64,000 nt of DNA, taken from NCBI GenBank assembly GCA_950295325.1, contig OX485803.1:36843554-36907553 (forward strand), in the 5' to 3' direction. This DNA comes from Polytrichum commune (Eukaryota > Streptophyta > Polytrichopsida > Polytrichales > Polytrichaceae). Both the position numbers and the translations under genes were made by a program. Shown here piece after piece: positions 48,141 through 61,163 of the stretch; within the stretch, counting starts at the first letter, position 1; every line of letters begins with the position of its first letter. The notes below the pieces were generated by a model that did no database searches, had not been told where the DNA came from, and saw only the letters and a program-made list of their open reading frames with translations.

Positions 48141-50851
48141 GTAAAACAAAAAAAAAAATAGTTGGTTTCAGTTTCTTTTAAGCCAAATAGGATTTAAGTG
48201 TGAAAATGACTTATTGAGAACACAAACACTTAAAAATAATAGGTATGAATACACAAAGAACTTGAGATAACAAAAACCAGATTGTGAGAGACAATAGCAT
48301 GATTATAAACGGCACCAGCAGCGGAGAACATGTCTCTCAGGAAAATTATAAGTAGGTGTGGGAAGTTACCCGAGGGGTGCGAAGAGAAGAAAAAAAATTA
48401 GTCTAGAGAGAGAGAGGAATAAGTATGCATGTTATTGATTGGACAATTGAATTGAGTTATGAGTGATTTATAACTTAAGGCTATTGCCTGGTGATAATCA
48501 AAGAAGAATACTCAAGGGGGTTGGAACTAGAGTGCGAGTGTTTTTTACTCTGATTTTACTATTATCTATGGTGTTTTCTGCAAGTCACTTTCCATTTTGG
48601 CTATAGTCTTACCGTATGTTGAGATTTTGTATTATGGTATTGATATAGACGATGGCATGATAGAAATTGGAGAGAGTGACCATGAGTAAGTGAATATGTT
48701 TTTTATTAAGTGATTGGATTTGAGTTAATCCATGCCATAATGAGAGAGTGAACTGAGAAGTTGCAATTCAGATTCGTTATCTTAGATTGATACATTTGAT
48801 TAGACAAATGCGTATACAGATGGATCTGGTCAAATCATAACCAATCATGTTATTGTGAAGAATTGTTTTGAAGGGATTAATTTTGAGTAATAAGGAAAAG
48901 GCTATAGTCTGTGCATGATATTATTTATGTTTCGAAGGATTATGAGACGATCACCTACATTGGAGTATGAGGAGGCTATGGCCATTCTTAGAAATAAGTA
49001 GAAGAACTACTTGAGTTCGCCAACCCACTGAGAAGACAGATGACCAAGATTGCTTAGCTGTGAAAGACCATAGCCTTGAGATTGTTAAAAGAATTAACAA
49101 ATTACCAAAGGCGTCGTTGTAGTTGGAAGTCGTTTGTATGTGGGCTCTTATAAAAGGTCACTACCCTCATGTGAGTGGAAACTGAAAAGACAATGGCCTT
49201 GGTAAGGTGAAAGGTCATTACTCAAAGACTGTTGGATGTCAAGGGGAGCATAACGTACACACGAGAAGAGAAGATCCAAGACTAGGTCAATAATTGAAAA
49301 TTTTAAATGAGTAATGTGGACTAATAACTTAACAACAAATTAATATGAGGAATTAAGCACATAACTTGAACTATTCTTTTTACATATAGTCACGAAGGAT
49401 TATCAAAGACAATGGCCTATCCATATTGTTGCATCGGTAACTATTAAGAGGCGGAGAAATGTAAGGATTATTGTATAGGTTTTCTCAGTCATATTAAGAG
49501 AAATTAATTAATGAAAGACTATTGCCTATGCCAAAGTGCCCTTGGCTTTGGTACAACAAGACTTTAATGAGCTTTTGATGAAAGACTATTGCCGATGATT
49601 GTGCCTACACTTGTGCACCGCATGTTGCGCACCTCTCCATGAGGAGTGCCCAAAACACCCTGGGCACAAGGGGGACCCTGGAGTGACACCCAGGACTTGT
49701 GGCGCCGTTGGTGAGGGCCCCGGGCGTTGAAAACGCCTCCCACCCACGGAGACTAGGAGGCATGAGGGTAAGGTCATGAGCTATGCGTAGCTCATGGTGT
49801 GGTGATTCTAGAATGCTCAAGATCAGCTCAATCGGAGGTGTGACCTAGGAGATATGGCAATTTCAGTGGGGCAATGTCCCGGGACAGCGCCCTGGTACAG
49901 CAGTGGCCTGGGAGTGGCTCCCGGGACTGCCAAGGTTTGAACAGGCATAACTTCCCAAATACTTGCTCAAACGGGGCAAGTGAGGAGTCCATCGGCATCT
50001 ACGTGAAGCGTAGATGAAGATGGAGCGGTCTCTTGTTAGCATCACACATCATACAAGGAAGTTATGATGGTCTGAAGCTGCTGGGGGCTTCTAGGCCCAT
50101 CGGCTAAGGGAAAATGTCTACTTGGCCCCAACTCTTAGTAGGGAGACAAAAAGTTTCTTGACGGTGGGGTAGGGGCCCGACTAGAGTGCTAGAGTCTTAT
50201 ATGGGTGAGGTGGTGTGGCCTCACCCACCAAGGCCGAACGGCACGGCCTTCATGGGCTTTGGTTCAATGTGAGGGCATAGTTGCCTAGTATGCTTCGGGT
50301 TGTTATAGTGTTGCTTCGGCAATGCGATGATCAACATAAGATTGGACTCCCATGGATGGAAGTCCACATCTAAGAATTGGTTACCGATTAAGGGGTGAGT
50401 CTCAAAAGCAAAGTAGGAGGGTTGGTTCCCCTCCCATGAACTATAAGGTCCGGGGTAGGAGGAGCTAACCGTTGCATGGCGGAATGCGAAGGGTTAGCGC
50501 TCGTGACCCTTGCTAGAAATGAAATTGATTAAGATGGTTAAGGGGAATTAACAAGGGTTGTGACACCGCGCCTGGTCCAACTAAAATGAACTCACTGTCA
50601 GTCTATTGCCCGGGTAATTAAAGTGACATGAGAGACCGCCACAATTGCCTGCACTGACATAGGGAGATTCCTAAGTTATCCTTCCCCAATCGTACCCTAA
50701 ATTATTATCCAATTTCAAAAATCAAGTGGTATAACCTTGTATTTGTCCTAATAAAACTTATTTGTGACACCTAGATCATATACAACTCATCTTTTAAGTC
50801 TTCCTCGAGTGTTTTCCTGGGTTTGTTTGTAGCAAAAAAACTAGATTACAT
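48141..50851 (+). repeat. Putative long LTR of a gypsy-type element
   Basis: Begins where the 223-bp repeat is interrupted and ends before a primer-site-like sequence at 50854. The right half is GC-richer and holds blocks common in plant gypsy LTRs: GCTCAATCGGAGGTGTGACC near 49828 and CATCGGCATCTACG near 49990. Two hairpins lie there: CATGAGCTATGCGTAGCTCATG at 49775-49796 and CATCTACG/CGTAGATG at about 49995-50015. It carries ten exact GNCNATNGNC dyads. No matching second LTR was found, so this may be a lone or broken LTR. Confidence 0.45.
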
Positions 50852-50853
50852 TT

Positions 50854-50872
50854 TGGCATTGCTGCCAAGGAA
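50854..50872 (+). promoter_or_regulatory. Possible gypsy primer binding site
   Basis: TGGCATTGCTGCCAAGGAA resembles the TGGCGCCGTTGCCGGGGA site found after the 5' LTR of Athila/Tat-type plant elements, with several changes. Confidence 0.4.
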
Positions 50873-52800
50873 GGCTTTGGTCGATTTAAGTCCTCGGGGG
50901 GTGCACTGTACTAAACATGTACGAGTATACGTGAGTGCACAGGAGGGGTATTGATTTGGACCTTGCCGTATTACGTATACATATGGTATACATGTTATAA
51001 TTTATAGTTATGTACATATATGGAAGGCCTTTAAAAAATATACAATAATTGTACTTCTATGGTACTGTTACTATACTACATATCATAAGTTTTCATATTG
51101 GATGAAATTAGGATTAACGAGGATTAACGATTTTCGTTAGCAACCTTATAGGGTAGTATGAACCATGTACAAGGTGTCAAGGTCATATCGGGGAAAGAGG
51201 CAGTATTAGGGTTTTGAAATGATTCGTTCAACTCAAAGTAACAAGGAGATTGGTTTATGTTGGTATCAAAAAGGGGCTAACAACAAGTGGACATATGATC
51301 TTATTGATCATTTGATGGTAGACTTAGAGACAATAATTGCATCGGCTACAATGACATATATTGGTGAATCAAATGTTTATGAGTTACATCCGGGAGATGA
51401 AATTTTTTTCAATGACTTTGCTGATGAAAGCTAGGATATTTTGTTATACATATTATAGGGGTTGATTATTGTTCAAAAGTATATTTGTATACTTATGTTA
51501 ATGACTATATATGAATGGATGTTTTTTGTGTACACATATTGTCACTTGTATATTTATTGTTGCAATTGTATGTGTATTACTTCATTTCACAAAAAATAAC
51601 TTGTATATAGGGGGTTTTTAGAGTATGCAGTGAACGCACGTGATTCTAGGTTTTAATGAAAGGTGCACCCCCCGAGTTTAAGTCTAGGCATATAATTTTG
51701 TTAGGAAATACTAAGAGGCTTGGGACTTGAGTAAAGAGTTAAAATTAAGACTTTTGGCAGTCCAAAAAGTTAGAAAATAAGTTGAGAACTATTTCAAGAA
51801 TATTTTCACAATCATGAGGTAATAATTTGAATTCAATATTACCCCAAGGCCATATGCGTAGAGTTAAAATCAAATGCCCATTTTATGGATCGGTCCAAAG
51901 TATAGTAGTATAGAGGGCATCGGAATTTCTTAAATTATTCTTTTAAAGATAGACCCTTTGGATTGCCCGAAACAAATTTGGAAGAGTTATATCTTATACG
52001 CTTCGAGGAAACCGTTGAAAGAATTGTTAAACAAGTCTATAAATGTCAACTTAAAACACGAGATGACCTATTACCAAAAAAAAAACAGATTGAAAGTACT
52101 TGTCAAACAGAGTCACCTCCACAAATAGTGTGTTGGACTTGCAAAGGTCTAGGGCACTACTCAAGGGATTGTGAAGTAAATAAGCTTAAGTTTAAAGCTA
52201 ACTTTGTGGGAAGATTGAAAGCAAAGTGTTAACCCATACAATTGGGGTACAAACCGATTCCCTATGAGTGTGTTATTTCTAACACTAATGTGTCAACGTT
52301 TAAAATGTGGCCATGGGAGCTCAAACCACAAGAATTGAGCACTCTTGATAGTGAACTATACCAAGGACCACATTTGTTTGATGCTTTATATTGTTTTTAT
52401 AAAGCATCATTTTGGGGAACTGGAATCCATATTGGACCAAATCATCCAATCTATTCAAAAGGAATATTGGCCAATTTCCTTAATTTACCCATTCACCTTC
52501 AAGAATAGATTTTGGAAAAGATCTAGAATAATGGTGAGGGTTTTAATGAAGTGATTATTAACAAAGGATGTATGAGATTGAGTGTGGACCTTAGATTTTT
52601 TATTTTTATTTATAGCCAACATAAAGCCGAAAACTTCCCAATCAATAAATTTGGATATGGTTGTTGGAATGGTGGACAATTTACTGCTTTTGAAGCTCGG
52701 TTTTATTACGGACCCTTTGACCTTTGTGTGAGTGTCAACATACCAAAATTTTTCCAATTCTTCGCTTCAAGGCAAGAATTTTTTTAACTTTACAAAATTA
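50873..52800 (+). pseudogene. Decayed retroelement interior, unclassified
   Basis: Short open pieces only. At 51963-52232 the plus strand has a gag-like tail with a CCHC knuckle, CWTCKGLGHYSRDC. At 52242-52508 follows an unrecognised frame containing LKPQELSTLDSELYQGPHLF. At 51219-51434 another unrecognised frame occurs. They are probably leftovers of a gypsy element inserted with the LTR-like region upstream. Confidence 0.45.
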
Positions 52801-54799
52801 TGCTTGAATGGAAGAAGATGGATTGTGAAATACAATAGATGAAGTAGGATGTAGTGTTTGTTTACGTATGATCATATGCAACTTCCAGACTAGAACCCGC
52901 ACATGAAAGATCACACACACAAATACCCTCAATAAGAAAAACAACCAACGATAAGGCTAGGGAGGATCGTGCAGTTGCTAGAGACTCTCAGAGAAAGAAG
53001 TTTGAAAGGAGAAAGTGTTGATTAAGGTATGTGTAGTAAGTTTTTGCTATGACTTTAAAACAACAAAACCCAGGGAACAAAGTCTCCAGGAAGACTGAGA
53101 TAGTGTCTATAAGGGTTAATGTCACATTGGATTAAGGATTTTAATAACATATTAGGGTCTTTCTTCCTTCATTACTTCTTAATTCCATTTATTTTCCCAC
53201 TCTTAAGGTTCTTTTGTGCTTCCTCAGTAGTGAGTGACTCCGTCCTATCAAAAGGTAATTTTCTATCATTCTATGGTTTCGACATATGTCCGTCGTGAAG
53301 CTCAAAAGCTTGGCAAGTAGTCCTTGGCAATTCGTCAGGACCGAAGTCCGGGGTAATGTCTTTTGCATGCCATAACATCTTTCACAACAAGAATTTGAAC
53401 TTTGCGATAAATTCAAATTAATCATGTTTAATTCAACTTACGGTCTTTCGGCCATTCCTTTCAAAACTGTAACCATCCTCTTCATCTGCCACTTATCTGG
53501 CAACTCATCACCACAAACAACCACAAGATTATATATAATCAATGCATCGACAAATCAGGCGATAATCTTTGATCCAAGCTTAGGATTATTTCCAGCTTAG
53601 AAGGGATGCACCCTCGGTAATGTCTGTAGCAGCTCTTGGTCTGCTATTAAAGATCCTTGTCTGTGCAGTCACTGCATTGGTTTCACACCAGGTAATGTCT
53701 AGTACCCATGCCCAGGCTATAGTCTATCATGCTAGCCTCTCGGTACCCTTTCCCTCTCAGGGACACACCTGTAAAGCCTATAGTCTAGCCAGTCTTCTCC
53801 TCTTCCGACTCCGCCTCTCTCAACGGCCATGAAGACTATTGCTCTCCTTCTCCTGTTAATTGCCTCACTGGTTACATGTAGGCGATAGCCAAATAACACA
53901 GGCGATGGCCTTTCTTGAACTCCTTACCTTCTCTGACCTTCCGTCTTCTTTCCCTCTCTCTCTCTATGCTGGCTATGGCCTTTATCTTGTCTCTACCCTG
54001 CTGGTCTCTTCCCAGACTCTACCTTTCACTCGCCTAATTGCCAATGCTCCCTGTAGCTTCCTACGGCTATTGCCCAGATACTTACGCTCAATGTCTATAG
54101 CCCTTTGTCCTCACTTCGGACTTGAAGGACCCACTTTCTTGACCATGGCCACATTCAGACTATTGCCCTTGCCTTCACTCACTGACAATAGCCTCTCCCT
54201 TCTACTTCAGACTCAAAGAAACTTCTCACTTGCCTATGGCCCTTCTCAAATTTTGACCATTGCTCTTACGACAATCTTTCTCTCAAAGCTCATCGCCCTC
54301 TTGGCTGATAATATATCTATTTTAGCACGCAAGACTATTGCCAAACATCACACAAGATACTTTCTTTATTCCTGCACACACTCATACAACAACTACTTCA
54401 AAGACACTTGCATTTCCAAGATACTTTACTCCAACTGTAAAAAGTTCCAAGGTCACTTAGAGTCCGAATCACTCGGCTCTTCTCCCTATGTCTATTCCTA
54501 AAAGCATATTGCCAGGCTAAGTGTTTATGGCCGAACTCAATCACTGAGCTTCGACGTTCACTGCCTATTGCTAATCTATGCTGAGGCTACGTCAGATTCT
54601 ACTGCATTGGAAAAATAGCCTGTCTTAGCAATGGCCAGCCTCCTCCCTATAAGCGGAGGAGAAGATGGTGGTTACAACCGCCTGCCCACTGGCTATTGCC
54701 CTAGGTTCACACTGGCTAATTGCCCTTGAGTGACTATTGCTATTACTAATCACTAATTTAGCAAGTTGGGCTTCGAAGCCAGGCGATTGCCCAAAAATC
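52801..54799. repeat. Motif-dense region with GNCNATNGNC dyads
   Basis: C/T-rich from about 53600. Between 53715 and 54791 there are 14 exact matches to the dyad GNCNATNGNC, for example GGCTATAGTC at 53715, GGCGATAGCC at 53881, GACTATTGCC at 54158 and GGCTATTGCC at 54691, plus several near matches. The 213-codon frame at 53860-54501 is low-complexity and I do not accept it as a gene. It may be the LTR or leader of the gypsy remnant that follows. Confidence 0.6.
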
Positions 54800-54899
54800 G
54801 AGCTTACAGTATGTCCTTAAACTGCAAAATGAAAAACATGATATTGAATTTAGTGTAGAGAGTCAGATACCTATAGAGAATAGAGGTCACGAGGAGGGA

Positions 54900-56411
54900 T
54901 TGTCACCTCTTAAACCACAACAACTACATTTTGGTTCAACCTCAAGGACTTCACAAGAATATGCACTTCAAAATCCTTTGACACCTCTACACTTACCAAT
55001 ATTGGTTTTGCCGCAAACAATACAAACACCACCTCCATTACCTGTGTTTCCCACAATGATGGCTAATGTACCCATGGCCCCAAGGATCATTAATATAGTA
55101 CACATCCCATATTTTCTTGGGAGACCATGATCAGATCCGGATACCCATGTAGCAAAATTTGAAGTTATTTGCGCAGCCAATGATGTCCCGGTTGCTAAAG
55201 TTCAAGAAGTTTTTGTTGTCTCATTACAAGAAGAGGCATTTGCGTAGTATCAATGTCAACCCCCGTTTGTTAATTGGAATGCATTAAAGATTGCATTCCA
55301 AAGCTCATTCTAGACCCTTAGGCTTTGCCACGAGTCTGAAAGAAAAATTGCGTACTGTTAGAATGAACATCATCGAAAGAGTTGATAACTATTATGGAAA
55401 AATGCAAGTCTTGCAATGTATGGGTAATCATCAGTGCCAAGATGATTTCTTGACGAGTACATTTATTGGTGGTTTATATCCTATGGAACTAAGAACTTAT
55501 ATGAAGGAAGGAGCCAACGCTACATATGCACAAGCTTATGCAAGAGCGAAATTTTGGGAGGAATGTAGTTTGGAAAATGAATTGGTCATATACACCAATA
55601 ATACCTATTCCAATAATTCCATTCCTTCACATTCGGGAACTCTTCCCAAAATTGAAAATAATAATTATTATGTCACTGACACACCATACGTGCGAAATTC
55701 GAATGCACCATTGTATACACATCATGCTATTGACAAAACTTCTCAACAAGAACGTGCAAATGCTAAATATGATAATGCCATATGGACTTTGACCAAACAA
55801 TTGTCGAAACTATCAGTAAAGGTAGCCAACAACAAACCTAAGAGACCTCAACCCACAAAAGTACGGCATAATGTATGTTGTCATAACTGTAAAGGTCAAG
55901 GACACCTTGCTAATGAGTGTCCCACCCCAAAGGGATTTAGAACCAACTGTATATTCTATGAAGGGAATCATGCAATCGAAAAGTGTTGGAACCTTAAGCA
56001 ACAAAAAGTTGTTAATCATGTCGATACCAATCAATCTCGTCATTGGCAACAAGAATGAAATGGACCAAGGCCTAATGCCAATTATAACCCTAAGAGGAAC
56101 TTTAATCATCGACCGGTGCCTCTAAATTTTGAAGGTCATTCCATTTGGAATCAACAAAATGTTTTTTCCAATTGGAACGGACCTCCATCTTATAACCAAA
56201 ATTTTAAGAGGTTTGATTTGAACCCAGACGATTCAAAAAAATATCATGTATGTTATAGATGTAAAGAACTTGGTCATTACGCCAACAACTATCCAAATCC
56301 TAAGAAACCACAAGACTATGTTGCTTTGTATGGCAATTGTAAGACAACATGACACCCCATAGATGAGTGTCCCCATCCTAAAAAAGATTATCCCCCCAAT
56401 GAGAAAGATTG
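54900..56411 (+). pseudogene. Gypsy gag remnant with four zinc knuckles
   Basis: The N-terminal part reads PRIINIVHIPYFLG and, in another frame, DPDTHVAKFEVICAANDVP, as in plant gypsy gag. The 55291-56058 frame is the best preserved. Four CX2CX4HX4C-spaced knuckles follow: 55879-55920 (CHNCKGQGHLANEC, complete), 55948-55986, 56251-56292 and 56329-56370. The last three each have one Cys replaced by Tyr, and the fourth also contains an in-frame TGA. Confidence 0.8.
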
Positions 56412-56427
56412 GAAAAAGGGATAACAT

Positions 56428-57420
56428 GTGAGAATCCAAGATCCAAATGATGACGAAGAGGAAGCTCAAAATGTAAATCATATTCAACATGTCTCTATCC
56501 CATTGTCTAGAGAACATAAAAACAATGTGGTAACTACTAGATCAAAAGCCCCACAAGAGCCCTATCCAATCATTGATGAAAATAGCAGTGAGCCGAGTGT
56601 TGAGAAACTAAGAGATATTATGAACGAGGATGATCCTAGAAACAAATTACTGGTGAAACCTATAGCGGTGCCTATAACCAACTCTACACCCACGGCTTTG
56701 CCGAGAGTAGAATTGGTGCAACCAGTGCCGATATCCTTACCAACACCACCGGCACCTCCCATACCATATACCATTTTGGAGAGAACGCCTTTAGCGACCA
56801 ACTCACATAATGGGCCTATGGAAGTAAGGACCAAACCTACACCTTCTCAAATACCGCATATAAGGAATTTGAAGCCCAAATCAAGTTCGAAACAACCAAG
56901 GGTAATGAAACTAGCTAAAGGACTATAATCTTATGATATAATGAAAGACTTAGATAATCTACGTCCTCATATTACCATGAGACAACTTTTGGCAATCGTG
57001 CCTCAATGTCGTACCACACTTGGTTCGGCTATGATTCGCAAGAGAACCAAAGTTGTGGAAGTCAATGATGTCACTCTAAGTCAGGACCTTGGTGCACTTG
57101 TTGTGGATGTAATCATTGATGGGTTAATGTTAGTTGGGTTCAAGTCGACACGGGATCTAATGTCAATCTCATGAGTATGGAAATAATGGAAGAATTAGGA
57201 CTCACTTATATGGTTCTTACTTTTATCATTCTTAAAATGGCAGATCATACTCGTACCAAGCCCTTAGGTCAATTGCTCCAAGTTCTAGTCCAATTTGTTG
57301 GCATGGAATATAGGATTGATTTCATCATATTCCAAACCACTGACGCTATACAACCCATATTTGGAATATTAGGGAGACCTTGGCTGATTATAGTGGAATT
57401 CTCGCCCAGTTCATAACACT
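56428..57420 (+). pseudogene. Gypsy linker and protease remnant
   Basis: A proline-rich linker frame (56428-56928) leads to an aspartic protease whose active site DTGSNVNLMS begins at 57147. The surrounding frame shifts just before the DTG, so the protein is broken. Confidence 0.75.
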
Positions 57421-57809
57421 ACAACAGTTGCCGAACCCGAACCTCGTAGTAAACAATCATTATTATCAAATCCAAAAAAATGGTTTGCCACATTAAAAGA
57501 AACTAGTGTATAAACAAACTATCTTTTGAAGAAAAATGGGAAGATGCCATGTTCTATTCTAATGCACCTATTAAGAGTTATGTGTCTAAAGATGTTCACA
57601 AAGACATGAATCTAGGAACCAAGGAAGTTCCTAAGATCATTAAAGCGCATGAGAAATTATCCAAGATTGAATGAAAGTATTGGTATAATTTTTTCAAAAG
57701 AAAAATCAAAGTCTTTGCATGGACTTATAAAGACTTGAGAGGAGTCCCTCCCGAACACAAAATCGTACTTGAGGAAGGAACTGCCCCAATATAACAAAGA
57801 CAATATCGT

Positions 57810-58545
57810 ATGAATCCCCAATACTCCTTGATGGTTAAAGAAGAGATAGATAAACTACTCAAAGTAGGGTTCATTTATAAAGTACCTTATAATGAGTGGG
57901 TATCACCTATTGTTGTGGTTCCTAAAAAGAATGGCAAACTAAGGATCTATCGGGATTTTAGAAGATTAAATAGGGTCACAAGGAAAGATTATTGTCCCTT
58001 ATCTTTGACTGATACTATGTTAGATGCAGTAGTGGGATACAAATGTTACTCGTTCATAGACAGATTCTTAGGGTATAATCAAATCCAAATTTTTAAACCA
58101 CATCGTTGGTATACGACCTTTGATACCAACTAGGGCACTTTTGCTTACATTGTGATGCCATTTGGATTATGTAATGCTCCAACCACTCTTCAACGTGTCA
58201 TGACTGAGGCCTTTCAAGAATACATTCGTAAGTTTATGGAAATATTCTTGGATGATTTTGCGGTTTTTGGCAATGAAGAAGATCATGCTGATTATTTCCA
58301 AAAATGTTTTGATAAGTGTATAAAATCTGGTATTTCAATTAATGCGGTTAAGTTTGTTTTTTTTAGTTCCATTTGGCAGGTTAGTAGGACACATTGTGTC
58401 TAAACAAGGAATAGCAATTGATCTTGATAAGATTGCAAGTATTCTTTCTTTACCTATTCCTACCACTGTGACCGAGGTCGAAGGATTCTTTGGACACACT
58501 GGCTATCATCGAAGATTTATTCTTTTGTTATGCAGTGATTTCAAA
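57810..58545 (+). pseudogene. Gypsy reverse transcriptase remnant
   Basis: Contains SPIVVVPKKNGKLRIYRDFRRLN, an RT core, then MPFGLCNAPTTLQRVM and the catalytic FLDDF at about 58246. A stop at about 58131 and a frameshift near 58365 interrupt it. The connection block TEVEGFFGHTGYHRRFI follows and then homology stops abruptly. Confidence 0.85.
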
Positions 58546-58574
58546 CAGAACTACTTAATAAGGGATACTATATA

Positions 58575-59351
58575 AGTGGTTTTATCTTAGTAGCCACTAA
58601 TTATCTTACTAAATGGGCAGAGGCTAAAGTCACTTTATAAAATGATAAACATGAGGTAGCCAAGTTTTTGAGAGAAAATATTCTATCCCGATATGGTTGC
58701 CCAAAAAAATTGGTGAATGATCGGGGAACTCACTTTGTGAATGATGTTATCAAGGAACTAACAGATATAACATCAAACATCAACTCACTTCACTGTATCA
58801 CCCACGTGCTAATGGTCAAACTAAAAAAGACCAAAAGAATTTTGTGCAAAATCGTCACTAAGATTGTCCAAAATTCTAAGATTGATTGGGATAGCAAGTT
58901 GTTAGATGCGTTATGGGCTTATCAAACTGCTTATAAAGTGACAATTCAATTTACACCATTCCAATTAATTTATGGCCAAGAGGCTATCCTACCAGTCAAA
59001 CTTGAATTACCCTCGTTACGGATAGCCATTGACGAAAAATTAGGAGAGGATGAATATCTTTAAGAGATAATTGTCATGTTAGAAAATATGGATGAAATAC
59101 GAAATCAAGCCGATTTAAACATGGCAGCCATACAAAAATGGCGTAAAACTTGTTACGAGAGTAAGATGAAATCTAAAACCATTAATGTGGACAATCTTGT
59201 CTTACTGTATGATAGTCGTTTCCAAAATTTTCCAGGCAAATTCAAATTGCATTGGATGGGAGCTTATAAAGTCAAAATAGCTCATGACAGTGGATCATTT
59301 GAGTTGGTAGACTTCGAGGGCATACCTCTTCCTACACGAATCAATGGCTAG
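58575..59351 (+). pseudogene. Gypsy integrase remnant
   Basis: Begins inside the catalytic core with VATNYLTKWAEAK, where the first catalytic Asp is Asn (AAT at 58599-58601). The second Asp is kept in VNDRGTHFVN. Downstream are ALWAYQTAYK, TPFQLIYGQEAILPV and a C-terminal LHWMGAYKVKIAHDSGSFEL. Several stops are present. RNase H and the zinc-binding N-terminus are missing, implying an internal deletion at about 58550. Confidence 0.85.
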
Positions 59352-59680
59352 CGTTTGAAGAAATATCATACATAACTAAGGCCAGTTATATAAATAAAGT
59401 GAGGGAGAGCCTTGTAATTTTTGTATATATTAAAAGTAATGTTTTAAGCTCTTTTTTACTTTCAAAACTGATTGTGTACAAATTAAACAAAATGTGGAAA
59501 TTATTGGAGGAATAAAAATGTTTTATAAAAGTTCAATATATGAAGATTGTCAGTGGGAATATCAAAATATGCTATGATGAGGACAAACTTGTAATAAGAA
59601 TTATGATGCTAACAAAATAAAAATAAAAAATGGTTTAAGTCCCAAAGAGGGAGCTTACCAAAACCAGTTAGCTAGTTCAA
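59352..59680. other. 3' end of gypsy remnant, no LTR recognised
   Basis: AT-rich stretch after the integrase. No polypurine tract or LTR that matches upstream sequence was seen. Confidence 0.4.
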
Positions 59681-60354
59681 TTTCCTCGCAAGCAATCGAC
59701 AATTCTTAGGTCATGACCGGTAAGGTGGTTCAAAACTCCTTGGCTTGCAAAAATGAAGGGAAGTTATTACAACAGCTAGGTTAGCCCAAGCACTATCGCA
59801 TTCCCTACTAGAATTCGTCCCAAAAATGGTTTCAAGCTACAAAAAGGTGCAAGTCTTTCGGCTCAAAACCAGAGATGAACAAATGATGTTGGGATTTGCT
59901 CTACACAAACTTTCTCAATTGAGAGGCCTTGACAAACTACAAAGCCTACAGTAACGTCTGGAATTAGCTGCACCAATTTATTTCTACTAGAAAATAATAA
60001 AACTTGAGTGCTAAGGGCCAGTTTACACTATGGACCATGAAGTCGGACCAAGGCGATGTAAGAGCGTTGATTGGTTGTTGAATTTGTCCCGGGACCACTT
60101 TGGTTTACACTAAGGAAAAATGGGAGAGGGACCATGGAGGTCAAGGTCCCTAAAATACGATTTTCAGGGCCTAGTAAATATGCGATGACATGGTCCAACG
60201 GGTATTACGGTGAGAGAGGCAAGAGAGGCAGTATGGTACGAAAAGACAAGGGCCCATGGCAAAAAAAATGTTGTTGTAGTATTTTTTTAATGAATTTTTT
60301 GGGGTACTTAATAGATAACTCTTCCCACTAGGTAAGGCTCACCAATGCACACTT
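59681..60354. repeat. Dispersed 0.67-kb repeat, right copy
   Basis: Second copy of 47021-47692, over 90% alike, in the same orientation. It begins directly after the gypsy remnant. Confidence 0.85.
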
Positions 60355-61163
60355 GTCAACATCTAGATCATGTAAAGAATCTTGAGAAGCAAGTCCACTC
60401 TCTACGTGCCTAGATCATATCATAGCCCATAAGGCACACATGCATTTCCCATGCCCTACCCCTTAAACTTGCTCCCACATGTCTCATCAAAGAATGTGGG
60501 ACATCTAGATCTCAAGAATTTGAGTGCAGATTTTTTTTTTTTGGTGTACCAACTAAAAAGTTTGAAAGATATTTTCAAGACCTTTCCAACGGTATATTAC
60601 ATGCCCGGAATTTTGTTTAAACTATAGCTGCAAAAACGAAAAAGAAAAATCTGTAGTCTTTTAGTGACTGTAGATCATGTAGTCAAAAGAACCACATTGA
60701 GAAAACGATTGCGGTTCTTTTTCGCATAGTCTTCTAACACACTAATTAAGATATTTAGTATTTGATACACTAAATATTAATAACCCTATGAAAATAAGTA
60801 ACATTAAATGTAAACTCAAACATTGAATATCAACTTGGATTTGCTAACCATCTTGTACTAATCACGATTTCATATCCTAAGAGAAGTGGGCTAGTCGGAA
60901 AAAGTAACCCTTTAAGACCGGTCTATCTTAGTGCGCGACATTACTCTCGTCCCTTGTTCGGAACTGCTTTGACTAGATTCAAGGTTAAACAATTTAGAGG
61001 TGGGAAATACAGTTTCCATCGAATGGAAAAAATAAATTTAAAAAAATAAATAAAAATTGTTTGAGTTTTCTACAACACATCTGTCCCAGCTTTGAGCACT
61101 CACTCACTAATCCAGTTCGACGAGATGGATGTGTCCTAACTTAACTTAGAGCTACATGAAAAT
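60355..61163. other. Intergenic, no gene seen
   Basis: AT-rich. Nothing recognised. Confidence 0.4.

Larger units (their letters stand above)
54800..59351 (+). mobile_element. Ty3/gypsy retrotransposon remnant, coding region
   Basis: Order gag, protease, reverse transcriptase, integrase marks it as gypsy. It has many stops and frameshifts and has lost RNase H and the N-terminus of integrase. Most changes at key residues are G-to-A or C-to-T, consistent with decay of methylated DNA. No flanking LTR pair was recognised. Confidence 0.85.

Noticed and set aside
53860..54501. 213-codon open frame
   Set aside because: Low-complexity C/T-rich sequence inside the dyad-rich region; no domain and probably open by composition.
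48141..54799. The two dyad-rich regions as an LTR pair
   Set aside because: They share the dyad but I could not align the sequence between dyads in either orientation, and the interior would lack gypsy pol.
47021..60354. The 0.67-kb direct repeats as LTRs of one element
   Set aside because: No TG...CA ends, no primer site next to them, and the left copy extends into the ankyrin upstream region.
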